In this document: positions 53,932 through 61,165 of the stretch, one piece after another | How the letters are laid out: every line of letters starts with the position of its first letter | Position numbering within the stretch: the stretch's first letter is position 1 | From: Motiliproteus sp965230735 | GTDB lineage: Bacteria; Pseudomonadota; Gammaproteobacteria; Pseudomonadales; Balneatricaceae | Assembly: GCF_965230735.1 (NCBI RefSeq) | Contig: NZ_OZ246016.1 | Span: 3,410,001 to 3,474,000 of the forward strand | DNA length: 64,000 bases | Reading direction: 5' to 3' | The notes under the pieces: generated by a model | What the model saw: only the letters and a program-made list of their open reading frames with translations | Databases searched by the model: none | Told to the model about the DNA's origin: nothing | Made by a program: the position numbers and the translations under genes

Positions 53932-54980
53932 GCCGGTTAAAGAGAGTGCCAATGAACTGGCTCAAGAAAGTGCCGGTAAGTCGGCCCAAGAATCGGCTGA
54001 TCTTGATCCTGGTGGCCATGTTGCTGGCGCTGCCGGTCCAGGCCCGCGACTACCGCACCCTCTACTCTGCCGAGGAGCTGCAGCGGGCCAACGGGATCTA
54101 CTCGGCCAATATCGAGGCGGTACTGTTTGAGGATATCGCCCAGTACCTGCTCGGCGGCGAGCTGGAAACCCTGCAGCGGGTGACCCTGCTGCAGCCGCCG
54201 GATCGCTGGAAGGATCCGTTTGAGTTCTCTGCCAGTGCCGACGCTGGACTGATGCTGATCCCCACGCTGTCGGTCAAATTTCTGGATGACCTGGCCATCG
54301 CCATCGCCTGGTTTGAACGATTCGGCTGCAACAAAGAGTCACTGTTCGACTATGTCGCCGCGCTGGATTTCAGCGATCGCAAACTCCCCGCGCCACTGCC
54401 AGCGTTGAAGGTCCCCAACCAGGCCTACAAGCTGGATGCCTACGTCGATGATGTGTCTCAGAAGATTCTGAAGTCTGCGCTGGCGTTTATCCTGCTGCAC
54501 GAGTTGGGACATCTACACCACCGGCACCGCGGCTATGATCAGATCAGCGCCAAGCAGGCCCAGGCCCAGGAAGCCGAGGCCGATCAATTCGCCATGCGAG
54601 TATTGCGGCGGATGCGCCTGCCGCCGCTGGGAGCCACGGTCTGGTTCTCCGCCGTCAGTATGCGCGACCCGCTGGTGCCCGGATCACCGCGCCAGACCCA
54701 CCCGCTGACCTCAAACCGCTTGCAGGCGATCGCCGCCCAACTGCGAACCCGCCCCGGCGACTTTATCGAACCCGCCAACCGCGGCAAGCTGACCCCGGAC
54801 GGTATTCGCGCTGCTGCCGATGAGATCGAACGGATCGGCACCTTCCTGGCCGACCCTGACTTTCGCTCCTTCCTGCGCGAACGCGGCCGTCGCGCGACGC
54901 CGGAGCTACTCAGTGGAGCCTGCACCCCGGAGCAGCATAATCAGCAGTGGCTGGAGCGGTTTAAGGATCTGACTCAGTAA
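53928..54980 (+). CDS. M48-like zinc metalloprotease
   Basis: The 350-residue protein starts at the ATGA overlap with the preceding gene. A signal or anchor segment (LILILVAMLLALPVQA) is followed by a domain with HELGHLHHRHRG, the HExxH zinc site, and EAEADQFAMRVL, whose first Glu probably supplies the third ligand, as in M48 peptidases. It is probably periplasmic or membrane-bound and acts with the upstream protein. A partial decayed copy of its 3' half lies at 55418-55552. Confidence 0.8.
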   Translation: MSRLKRVPMNWLKKVPVSRPKNRLILILVAMLLALPVQARDYRTLYSAEELQRANGIYSANIEAVLFEDIAQYLLGGELETLQRVTLLQPPDRWKDPFEFSASADAGLMLIPTLSVKFLDDLAIAIAWFERFGCNKESLFDYVAALDFSDRKLPAPLPALKVPNQAYKLDAYVDDVSQKILKSALAFILLHELGHLHHRHRGYDQISAKQAQAQEAEADQFAMRVLRRMRLPPLGATVWFSAVSMRDPLVPGSPRQTHPLTSNRLQAIAAQLRTRPGDFIEPANRGKLTPDGIRAAADEIERIGTFLADPDFRSFLRERGRRATPELLSGACTPEQHNQQWLERFKDLTQ

Positions 54981-55417
54981 TCGGCGTAAGGGTTATTGCA
55001 GCTTAGTAGATTGGCGCGTGGCGTAGTCACCTGTTCGGTGCTAAACAAGTTGTTTGGTATCGAAGAAAAGGGGACGAGAGGACGGGTTTAAACTCAATAC
55101 TCTCCTCCTCGTATCCAGGTTAGATAAATCTGCTCCGACTTATTAGTCTCGGTTTTATGCATTAAAATAAACTGCTAGTACCCTCCTCGTTTCTATCTAC
55201 ATCGTTTCCAACTATTTCTTTAGAATCAGCCCGGCGCTTCTTATTGCTTTCTTTCTTAGCAGAAGATTTTTTGCCCCAGTAAGCGCCATTGCCTTTCTTT
55301 GATCCTGAATGCTCAGTTTTCTTTGCTTCTTGTCCCATAACTCAACCCCAAGCATAACGCTGGTATAAACCACATAAAATAAATCTGTCTCGGTTTTCTG
55401 TCGAGTAAAACTGGTCA
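54981..55417. other. Gene-free stretch after the metalloprotease gene
   Basis: The first 60 bp are similar to the DNA following the pseudogene at 55553-55605. A perfect palindrome AAACAAGTTGTTT lies near 55044. A 68-codon minus frame (55212-55418; basic, unrecognised, no ribosome site) is not convincing. The middle of the stretch is AT-rich. Confidence 0.4.
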
Positions 55418-55552
55418 TGTCGCTGTTCGATTATGTCGCCATGCTGGATATCAGCAATCGCAAACTCCCCACGCCACTGCTGGCCGGAGCCTGAACCCTG
55501 GAGCAGCATAACCAACAGTGGTTGGAGCGGTTTAAGGATTCAACTCACTAAC
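55418..55552 (+). pseudogene. Decayed partial duplicate of the M48-like gene
   Basis: The frame reads SLFDYVAMLDISNRKLPTPL, then AGA, a TGA stop, and TLEQHNQQWLERFKDSTH. This matches two separate parts of the intact gene: SLFDYVAALDFSDRKLPAPL (from about 54338) and SGACTPEQHNQQWLERFKDL (from about 54916). So an internal deletion of roughly 520 bp joins them, and a TGC codon has become TGA. Similarity continues past the stop into the 3' flank. Confidence 0.8.
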
Positions 55553-55612
55553 CACCATACTGGTTAGTGAGGCTTAATAGATTGATGGTAGGCCATAGTC
55601 ACTTGTTATGTG
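55546..55612 (-). other. Candidate attC remnant after the 99-residue cassette gene
   Basis: The opening core CACATAAC (55605-55612, minus strand) overlaps the stop codon of the upstream gene and is the reverse complement of the core that opens that cassette (GTTATGTG, 55937-55944). It continues AAGTGACTATGG, the same 12 bases seen after the core of the site at 42789-42832. A possible closing core GTTAGTG lies at 55546-55552. The inner L-box partner is not visible, so the site may be damaged. Confidence 0.45.
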
Positions 55613-55905
55613 TTTTCAATTTCATCAATAAGGTCAAACCCTTTGCTTTTAAAGTATGTACCTATAGCAGCCATTATGGCTATCAGAACCAGTAATGTGA
55701 ATGCGGAGTCATAGTTTTCATTTAAAATTTCTAAATGTGAAAGTTTGGAAATATGATCGGTATTATTAAACAGCTGCTTAATCATCAGTAACAATGGTGC
55801 AATAAACGCAGAAACAACCATGGTTTTTTGCATATAGTTGCCCAGCGATATAAGAGAATCTGCGTGTAATTTCTTTGATGCGTTACTTCTATTCTTCATT
55901 GTCAT
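55606..55905 (-). CDS. Small membrane protein of an integron cassette
   Basis: The 99-residue protein has two hydrophobic segments (about residues 27-43, KTMVVSAFIAPLLLMIKQLF; and 69-86, AFTLLVLIAIMAAIGTYF) and a short charged tail. No family is recognised. It is AT-rich, unlike the chromosome around it. The stop codon lies inside the attC opening core and the start lies about 35 bp after the cassette opening core, the usual cassette economy. Confidence 0.65.
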   Translation of the reverse strand: MTMKNRSNASKKLHADSLISLGNYMQKTMVVSAFIAPLLLMIKQLFNNTDHISKLSHLEILNENYDSAFTLLVLIAIMAAIGTYFKSKGFDLIDEIENT

Positions 55906-55951
55906 AAATTTACTCTGGCATAGATTTTACGTACGACACATAACGAATGAA

Positions 55952-57293
55952 ATGGACTCCCCCTTCCTTGGGTAGCAGTGCCACGCTTACCTGCGGGCAA
56001 TAGGACGATCAATGGGAGGTGTAACATGTCCGTTTCTACGCTTGGCGTTGATCTCGCCAAAACTTCGTTCAGTATCCACGGCGTTGATGCACGTGGCAAG
56101 GTACAGCTTCGCAAGAACCTCAACCGTTCCAAGTTACTGGATTGCATCGCCAATCTACCGCCTTGCCTAATTGGGTTGGAAGCTTGCAGCGGGGCCCACT
56201 ACTGGGCTCGTGAGTTTCAGAAGCAGGGCCATCAGGTGCGGATCATGGCACCCAAGTACGTCATCCCCTACCGTACGGGGGCCAAGAACGACGGCAACGA
56301 TGCCGATGCCATTTGCGAGGCGGTCAGCCGTCCTCGCACCCGTTTTGTGCCGACCAAGTCGGCTGAACAGCAAGCCGTATTGGCCGCTCATCGCATCCGC
56401 AAAGGCTGGGTCAAAGAGCGCACCGCCCTGATCAATCAGATCCGGGGGCTGATGGCCGAGTTCGGAATCGTGATTGCTCAGGGGCGCTGGTCGTTACAGC
56501 GAGAGTTACCGAGAATATTGGAGGATGCCGAGAACGAGCTGCCGACCATTGCGCGCGCTCTGTTGCATGAGTGCTACGAGCACCTTCAGGTATTGAACCA
56601 ACGGATAGACGATCTCGAGCGTTGCTTCGACATCGTGGCCGAGCACAGTGAAACTGTGCAGCGCCTGATGACCATTCCCGGAGTCGGCGCTCAGACCGCA
56701 ACCGCCATCGTAGCCTCGGTGGGCAAAGGCCAGCAATTCGATAAAGCCCGTGACTTCGCTGCCTGGTTGGGGCTGGTCCCCCGGCAGTACACGACCGGCG
56801 GCAAGCCGAGGCTGGGGCGCATCACCAAACGGGGTGATACCTACCTGCGAACGTTACTGGTACACGGTACCCGCGCGGTCCTGGCCCGAGTGGCGGACAA
56901 GCAGGATCGCCTTAGTGAGTGGAGCAAAGGCGTTATCGAGCGACGGGGCTATAAGCGAGCGACGGTGGCCTTGGCGGCCAAGAATGCCCGGATAATCTGG
57001 GCGATGTTGAGATCAGGAAAAGAGTACGAAGCGTTCGCCGTCTGAAGACAGGCGGCGAACGCTGAAGACACCCACCGGACATTGCGAAGGCGATGGATGA
57101 CGTAAGGCACAGACCAGAACGGGTAAACCTGTTTAGCGCGGAGGCCTTAAAGGCCGTCTAACGAATGAGGGCCCGTTCAGCGCGTTTCATCAGGGCCAGG
57201 GCGATAAAAGCCCATCAACAGGCCGAATGTAGAGCGGCAGTCCAATGACCTTACAGATTCAGTTTAGTCCTTGTGGTGCCAGGGGGAGTCCAT
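55952..57293 (+). mobile_element. IS110-family element, IS1111-type, inserted in an attC
   Basis: A single transposase gene lies between 13-bp perfect inverted repeats ATGGACTCCCCCT at 55952-55964 and its complement at 57281-57293. Terminal or subterminal inverted repeats separate the IS1111 group from other IS110 elements; true ends may extend a few bases beyond. The element lies between the L' box of the kwaAB attC (57300-57307) and the next opening core (55937-55944), so it has split that attC. Some IS1111-group elements are known to target attC sites. Confidence 0.85.
56026..57045 (+). CDS. IS110-family transposase
   Basis: The 339-residue DEDD-type transposase starts at 56026 after GGGAGGT. 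The N-terminal domain has TLGVDLAKTSFSIHGVD, LIGLEACSGAHYWAREF and RTGAKNDGNDADAICEA; the C-terminal transposase-20 domain has RLMTIPGVGAQTATAIV and a serine-type motif further on. It appears full length and intact, so the element may be active. Confidence 0.93.
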   Translation: MSVSTLGVDLAKTSFSIHGVDARGKVQLRKNLNRSKLLDCIANLPPCLIGLEACSGAHYWAREFQKQGHQVRIMAPKYVIPYRTGAKNDGNDADAICEAVSRPRTRFVPTKSAEQQAVLAAHRIRKGWVKERTALINQIRGLMAEFGIVIAQGRWSLQRELPRILEDAENELPTIARALLHECYEHLQVLNQRIDDLERCFDIVAEHSETVQRLMTIPGVGAQTATAIVASVGKGQQFDKARDFAAWLGLVPRQYTTGGKPRLGRITKRGDTYLRTLLVHGTRAVLARVADKQDRLSEWSKGVIERRGYKRATVALAAKNARIIWAMLRSGKEYEAFAV

Positions 57294-57380
57294 GTAGCCG
57301 CGCTAACGGACTGGCTCTGCGTAGCAGCGACAGTCCAAGATCAGCGAATCTGGGCTGAATGTTGAGCGCCTTGTTAGAGC
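57294..57380 (-). other. attC site of the kwaAB cassette, split by the IS
   Basis: On the minus strand, two bases after the kwaB stop, GCTCTAAC (57373-57380) is followed by AAG and the L'' box GCGCTCAAC (57361-57369). The pairing L' box is GTTAGCGC (57300-57307), leaving one extrahelical C, as in genuine attC sites. Two smaller hairpins fill the loop. The expected closing R' core is displaced by the IS to GTTATGTG at 55937-55944. GCTCTAAC is the reverse complement of this cassette's opening core at 58963-58970. Confidence 0.75.
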
Positions 57381-57381
57381 T

Positions 57382-58356
57382 CTATGCTGCACTTTCCTTT
57401 TCGTCATCAACGCTATCTTTCGCGATACTGTCATAAAATATTTTTGTGAGCTCAGACTGCAAGAAATCATCATTGAGAAGTTTTAAGAATAGGTTCTGAG
57501 ACTTCTTGGTCTTGAGGTTTAGCTTTGTCCCGTCTTCAGTGTATTTAAAACTACCTTTTAGCGACGGATGCGTGTTTGTGAAACTTATGATCTGTGAGTT
57601 TGGTATAACCCCTAAAACAGGTGAATTGCTAGCAGACTTAACCAGTTTTCTTGCAAATGATATGTCATCAAGGCGAGACTCAAAAACTTCGCAATTGACT
57701 ACCAAATTAGCATCCTTTATGTTTTCGATACCTTTCTCAGCTACGTTTTTGACCGCATCGTGAAACCCAAAGAACCGTTCAAGCGCCTTTATATCTAGAA
57801 TGTAATATTCACCGTTTATCTTAATAAATTCAAATTTTGAATTTATTTTCAATATATCAGAATCTAGTTTCTTGAATCGATTGCCACCCTTTGGCTTCAT
57901 AAGATTAAAACCGCTATCTTGCTTCAATAAAGTTACAGGGTACTGGTGTTTATACAAAGCAAGCTGCGTATCTTGATTCCCGATTAGAATCAAAATTCCC
58001 TCAAGGTGAGAAAGATCATCATCACTTAGATTGAAATTATCAAACTGCTCTTCTTGGATAATCGTTTTTAGGTATGCAAGTTCATCTGGAATATCTTCCA
58101 GATCATACTTATAGAGTGCGTTTTTTCTATCGTCAGCACTTGATAATGATACTAGTGTTAAATCGTCATTTAGCAATATTGAATCGCTTATGGACCTAAG
58201 AAACATCCCTTCAAGCTCAGTCTGATCAGTGTCATCTATGTCCACCGATTTAACCTTCATTCCTTCGCCATCATCAAGTAGGAAGAAAAACTCCGCTGAA
58301 CAAGCATCAGCACTTATTACTGATGATATGCTTGATTTAAGATCTTCAATGTTCAT
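57382..58356 (-). CDS. kwaB: KwaB-like DUF4868 protein, Kiwa anti-phage system
   Basis: The 324-residue protein has the DUF4868 body: LEDIPDELAYLKTI, DDDLSHLEGILILIGNQDTQ, LALYKHQYPVTLLKQDSGF, the FEFIKINGEYYILDIKALER stretch and FFGFHDAVKNVAEKG. It lacks membrane segments. DUF4868 is the defining domain of KwaB, the cytoplasmic partner of membrane protein KwaA in the Kiwa defence system, reported to act against phage DNA functions. A GGGAGG site inside kwaA and an ATGA overlap couple the two. The assignment is by motif memory; a profile search would settle it. Confidence 0.85.
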   Translation of the reverse strand: MNIEDLKSSISSVISADACSAEFFFLLDDGEGMKVKSVDIDDTDQTELEGMFLRSISDSILLNDDLTLVSLSSADDRKNALYKYDLEDIPDELAYLKTIIQEEQFDNFNLSDDDLSHLEGILILIGNQDTQLALYKHQYPVTLLKQDSGFNLMKPKGGNRFKKLDSDILKINSKFEFIKINGEYYILDIKALERFFGFHDAVKNVAEKGIENIKDANLVVNCEVFESRLDDISFARKLVKSASNSPVLGVIPNSQIISFTNTHPSLKGSFKYTEDGTKLNLKTKKSQNLFLKLLNDDFLQSELTKIFYDSIAKDSVDDEKESAA

Positions 58357-58940
58357 TTAACCAGCCTCCCAAAACATACTTTTTCATCTAGATCTAATGT
58401 CCTTATTTGATCCGCTTCAGTTAGCCGATCTTTTGTTATGACAACTATGCTTTCTTTCGTAGTTGTACGTGTTTGTACCGTAACTTTATATAGTCTGTAG
58501 CCTAATACAGCTAATGTTGGGTTTGCGTAAAACTTATCTGTTTTTACATATATTATGCCAATGATTATAAGCAGAAAACCTAAAGCGAAGGCGTATCTTG
58601 AACTTGTCAGATTGAAACAAATAAGCGGAATTATATAAGTGGTCAGAAACGTAAGGTGCTCATAGTTTAAATCTTCAATTTTCAGTACCTTAACAGGAAG
58701 TTTTTTGCTCCCTGATATCCTGTAATCAAATCTAAAATAGGAAAAAACACCGACAAGTAAAAATGTAAGAGACACTATTGAAATGATGTTCTTGCTAATT
58801 AATTCCTTCCAGCCAATAAACTGACATTCTTCTCCAAAACAAATAGGCACTTCAGCGGTAACAACAATGATAAGAAAAAAAAGCAACCACAATGAAAGAA
58901 TGTATAGCTCAAACTTCTCTAGAATTTCACTGAGTTTCAT
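58353..58940 (-). CDS. kwaA: KwaA-like four-helix membrane protein, Kiwa anti-phage system
   Basis: The 195-residue protein starts at 58940, six nt after AGAGG, with four membrane helices (about residues 10-30, 50-70, 92-110 and 114-132). The second hydrophilic stretch has PICFGEECQFIGWKELISK, and the third helix region EDLNYEHLTFLTTYIIPLIC. A short tetraspan protein directly upstream of a DUF4868 gene is the KwaA-KwaB arrangement; KwaA is thought to sense phage at the membrane. Only about 25 bp separate it from the cassette boundary. It is AT-rich. Confidence 0.82.
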   Translation of the reverse strand: MKLSEILEKFELYILSLWLLFFLIIVVTAEVPICFGEECQFIGWKELISKNIISIVSLTFLLVGVFSYFRFDYRISGSKKLPVKVLKIEDLNYEHLTFLTTYIIPLICFNLTSSRYAFALGFLLIIIGIIYVKTDKFYANPTLAVLGYRLYKVTVQTRTTTKESIVVITKDRLTEADQIRTLDLDEKVCFGRLVK

Positions 58941-58962
58941 ACACATCCTCTGTGTGGCAAGC

Positions 58963-59030
58963 GCTCTAACGTTGCCTTCAGCGGAGCAGGCGCGTTAGCG
59001 ACTGTATCCGCTGGAAGACCTTGTTACATG
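58963..59030 (-). other. Intact attC site between the DUF4145 and kwaAB cassettes
   Basis: Read on the minus strand: CATGTAAC (59023-59030), AAGGT, stem arm CTTCCAGCGGA (59007-59017), loop, stem arm TCCGCTGAAG (58976-58985), GCAAC and GTTAGAGC (58963-58970). The arms pair perfectly except for one extrahelical base, as attC sites require. Length is 68 bp, in the normal range. It follows the DUF4145 stop almost at once. Confidence 0.85.
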
Positions 59031-59031
59031 T

Positions 59032-59658
59032 TTAACTGTCGCGTCGTTGAATTGCATCTCTAGCCCCCTCTGGTAACTCGCCGTAAAGCGAATCAATCTG
59101 ATTCGGCACTGTGATCATCGTTTCGGCAATAATATTGATGAGCATGAAAAGGTTACCAACCACTTCTGGGTTATCAGTGTCGATTTGGCCTGGATGTACG
59201 GCGTTGTTTCCTATAACGCGAACAATGTCTAATGACTTTTGTATTTTTGGAGGCAACCCATTCTCGACAAGCGTTTTTATATCATTATTGATATTGCTTC
59301 CGTCCCCTCCAAGATGTACACAGAGCTTTTGTATGGCCAGTCTTAGCAGAGCCGCTGCACCCTTTGGGGATAGATTGGAAATTGATGCCGCTTCTAAGTA
59401 ATCGGTTTTTACTTCATCGGGTAAATCGGGATTTGGTTGAGGAGCAAGTCCAATTTTAGGGAAAACCATTTTATCGAAGTGCCACAGTGAAAAATCTCCA
59501 CAACTGTCGCATCTAGTTAAGCAAACTCTATGAGAGTTGCTGTAGCTATAGTTTCCATTCAACTCATCAGGGCTTGATTTATGACGTTGGCGGGCTAACA
59601 CACCACAATGAGGGCATGTAAATGAATTAACACCTCTTTCAGGCTTTATATATTTCAT
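59032..59658 (-). CDS. Zinc-ribbon DUF4145 protein in an integron cassette
   Basis: The 208-residue protein has an N-terminal zinc ribbon with CPHCG and RCDSCG pairs. It is followed by a DUF4145 helical domain: LEAASISNLSPKGAAALLRL, AIQKLCVHLGG, the IQKSLDIVRVIGNNAVHPG motif and VGNLFMLINIIAETMI. DUF4145 proteins often sit beside restriction or other defence genes, but the molecular role is unknown. It starts after AAGGA. The stop falls at the attC opening core. The cassette opens with GTTACATG (59675-59682), complementary to that core. Confidence 0.85.
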   Translation of the reverse strand: MKYIKPERGVNSFTCPHCGVLARQRHKSSPDELNGNYSYSNSHRVCLTRCDSCGDFSLWHFDKMVFPKIGLAPQPNPDLPDEVKTDYLEAASISNLSPKGAAALLRLAIQKLCVHLGGDGSNINNDIKTLVENGLPPKIQKSLDIVRVIGNNAVHPGQIDTDNPEVVGNLFMLINIIAETMITVPNQIDSLYGELPEGARDAIQRRDS

Positions 59659-59674
59659 GATTTCCTTATTGATA

Positions 59675-59712
59675 CATGTAACAGTCTGGTTATGAGGACG
59701 CTGTCCTCATAA
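59675..59712. other. Opening core of the DUF4145 cassette and adjacent perfect hairpin
   Basis: CATGTAAC (plus strand, 59675-59682) is the cassette opening core. Eight bases on is a perfect 10-bp stem, TTATGAGGAC and GTCCTCATAA around a 3-nt loop (about 59690-59712). It may be the inner stem of the attC of the preceding cassette, whose outer core (CTAAT on the minus strand) looks decayed. Confidence 0.5.
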
Positions 59713-59769
59713 TCATTATTAGCGGGACGTCCATCTATCACGCCACTGGTTTATCTCTTTCTATCGCAA

Positions 59770-60012
59770 CTATTTGTTTAATAGAAGCTTTTTATCCAGA
59801 CTCACAGCTGACCGGTGACAAAGCTGGACGCCAGTCCATGCTTCTGTCGCTTGAAAGGATTGGCTCGTTGAAACTAGAGCCTCAAGGTGGATCGCGCCCA
59901 TGTCATCCGTCTCCATTGTTGCAGTCCTTTGCCGAATAATTGAGCGTTCGGCGCGACGGTAAGCGGTCGATTGGCTTACCGATACTTGAGTCAGTCTTTC
60001 ATAATCTCCCAT
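59770..60012 (-). CDS. Small hypothetical frame at the cassette array edge
   Basis: This is an 80-codon frame (MGDYERLTQVSVSQSTAYRR at its start) ending at 59770, upstream of the hairpin at 59690 in the cassette direction. If the hairpin is an attC remnant, this would be the gene of the preceding cassette. A longer frame extends through the LysR gene and is not real. No family and no ribosome site are recognised. Confidence 0.25.
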   Translation of the reverse strand: MGDYERLTQVSVSQSTAYRRAERSIIRQRTATMETDDMGAIHLEALVSTSQSFQATEAWTGVQLCHRSAVSLDKKLLLNK

Positions 60013-60098
60013 CAAAGAAAACACCCCTATTCCGAGAAAGGGTTTGGACCTTTTGGCCCAGGAGTCTGACTCGGTGACCACCGGGCGTGGTGTTGCAT

Positions 60099-61013
60099 TC
60101 AGCTCATTACCAGGCCCTGCTGCAGATCGACCCGGGCCGCTTTTAGCTGCTCGATAAACCAGTGCAGGCCCTTGCCTTTGTTGCTCTTTCGCCAGGCGAG
60201 GTACATGGTCTGCGGGGGGCGTTGTTGATCCAGTTCCAACACTTTCAGCCTGCCCTGCTGCAATGGTTGCTGTATCCGGTGCCGTGGCAGGTAGCCCACC
60301 CCCATGCCTAGGCACTGGGCTTCGATCTTGTCGGCGATCGACGGCAGGACCACCCGGGAGCGGCCGTCCAGCAGCCCGGTGGATTTCACCGGCAGCGAGC
60401 GGGAGCTGTCGGCTACCACCAGGGTGGGATAGGCCTGCACGGTCGCCAGCGACAGCGGTTGCGGCATGGTGGCCAGAGGATGATCGCTGGCCACCACGAA
60501 GTCGAACGCGACCTGTCCCAGGGCCTGGGTTGCGAACCCCTGGCCCGGCGGCTCCTCTTCGACACCGATCACTAGATCACAGCGCTCCGAATCCAGCGCA
60601 TCCCAGCTGCCGGCCAGCACCTCCTCCATCAACCGGACCTCGGTGCGCGGTTGCAAGCGTTGGAACGCCTCCACCAACGGGTAGATCGACTCGCAACCGA
60701 ATACGCTATCCACCGCGATGCGCAGCTCCACTTCCCAGCCCCCGGCGGCCTGCTTGGCCAGCGCGGTCAGCTCCTCGGTGGCCAGCAGAATCCGACGACC
60801 CTGCTCCAGCACCAAGCGTCCCACCGGGGTCAGCTCCGCCTTACGCCGTCGGCGATCGAACAGCTCCAGCTCGAGGTCCTCCTCCAGCTTGCTGATGGTG
60901 TAAGAGAGCGCCGAAGGGACCCGATGCAGTTCGTCGGCGGCGGCGGCAAAGCTACCCCGTCGATCGATCGCATCCAGCGCTCGCAGCGCGTCCAGCGTAA
61001 TCGGTGAATACAT
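60099..61013 (-). CDS. LysR-family transcriptional regulator
   Basis: The 304-residue protein has an HTH in ALRALDAIDRRGSFAAAADE and SALSYTISKLEEDLELELFD, and the effector domain contains ELRIAVDSVFGCESIYPLV and CDLVIGVEEEPPG, like the YhaJ/DsdC-like branch. YhaJ in E. coli responds to quinone-type compounds and is neighbour to yhaK (pirin) and yqjG (glutathionyl-hydroquinone reductase). Here the divergent genes are exactly a pirin and a GHR, which supports that comparison. Confidence 0.9.
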   Translation of the reverse strand: MYSPITLDALRALDAIDRRGSFAAAADELHRVPSALSYTISKLEEDLELELFDRRRRKAELTPVGRLVLEQGRRILLATEELTALAKQAAGGWEVELRIAVDSVFGCESIYPLVEAFQRLQPRTEVRLMEEVLAGSWDALDSERCDLVIGVEEEPPGQGFATQALGQVAFDFVVASDHPLATMPQPLSLATVQAYPTLVVADSSRSLPVKSTGLLDGRSRVVLPSIADKIEAQCLGMGVGYLPRHRIQQPLQQGRLKVLELDQQRPPQTMYLAWRKSNKGKGLHWFIEQLKAARVDLQQGLVMS

Positions 61014-61023
61014 AGTTCAAATA

Positions 61024-61044
61024 TTTTGATCTTTTTGATCAAAA
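61024..61044. promoter_or_regulatory. Inverted repeat in LysR/pirin gap
   Basis: TTTTGATC and GATCAAAA form perfect 8-bp arms with a 5-nt T-rich spacer directly upstream of the LysR start. It is the probable operator for control of the pirin-GHR unit and for autoregulation. Confidence 0.55.
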
Positions 61045-61165
61045 CTCTCCGTTATTTTTTCTAGTTTCTATTTTTTATAGTTTTCACAACGATCAATCAA
61101 ATTGAATAGTAGACAACAAGGCGGGATTGGATAACCGAACCCAGCCCGCCGGACGGAGTAGCACG

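Noticed and set aside
55212..55418. 68-codon basic minus frame beside the protease pseudogene
   Set aside because: No ribosome site, no family, and its start coincides with the edge of duplicated sequence.
57382..58946. Toxin-antitoxin or restriction pair instead of Kiwa
   Set aside because: The first protein is a 195-residue four-helix membrane protein and the second shows the DUF4868 pattern; sizes, order and topology fit Kiwa better.
59683..61013. Integron integrase near the cassette array
   Set aside because: The adjoining gene is a LysR regulator, and no tyrosine-recombinase motif is visible in the window.
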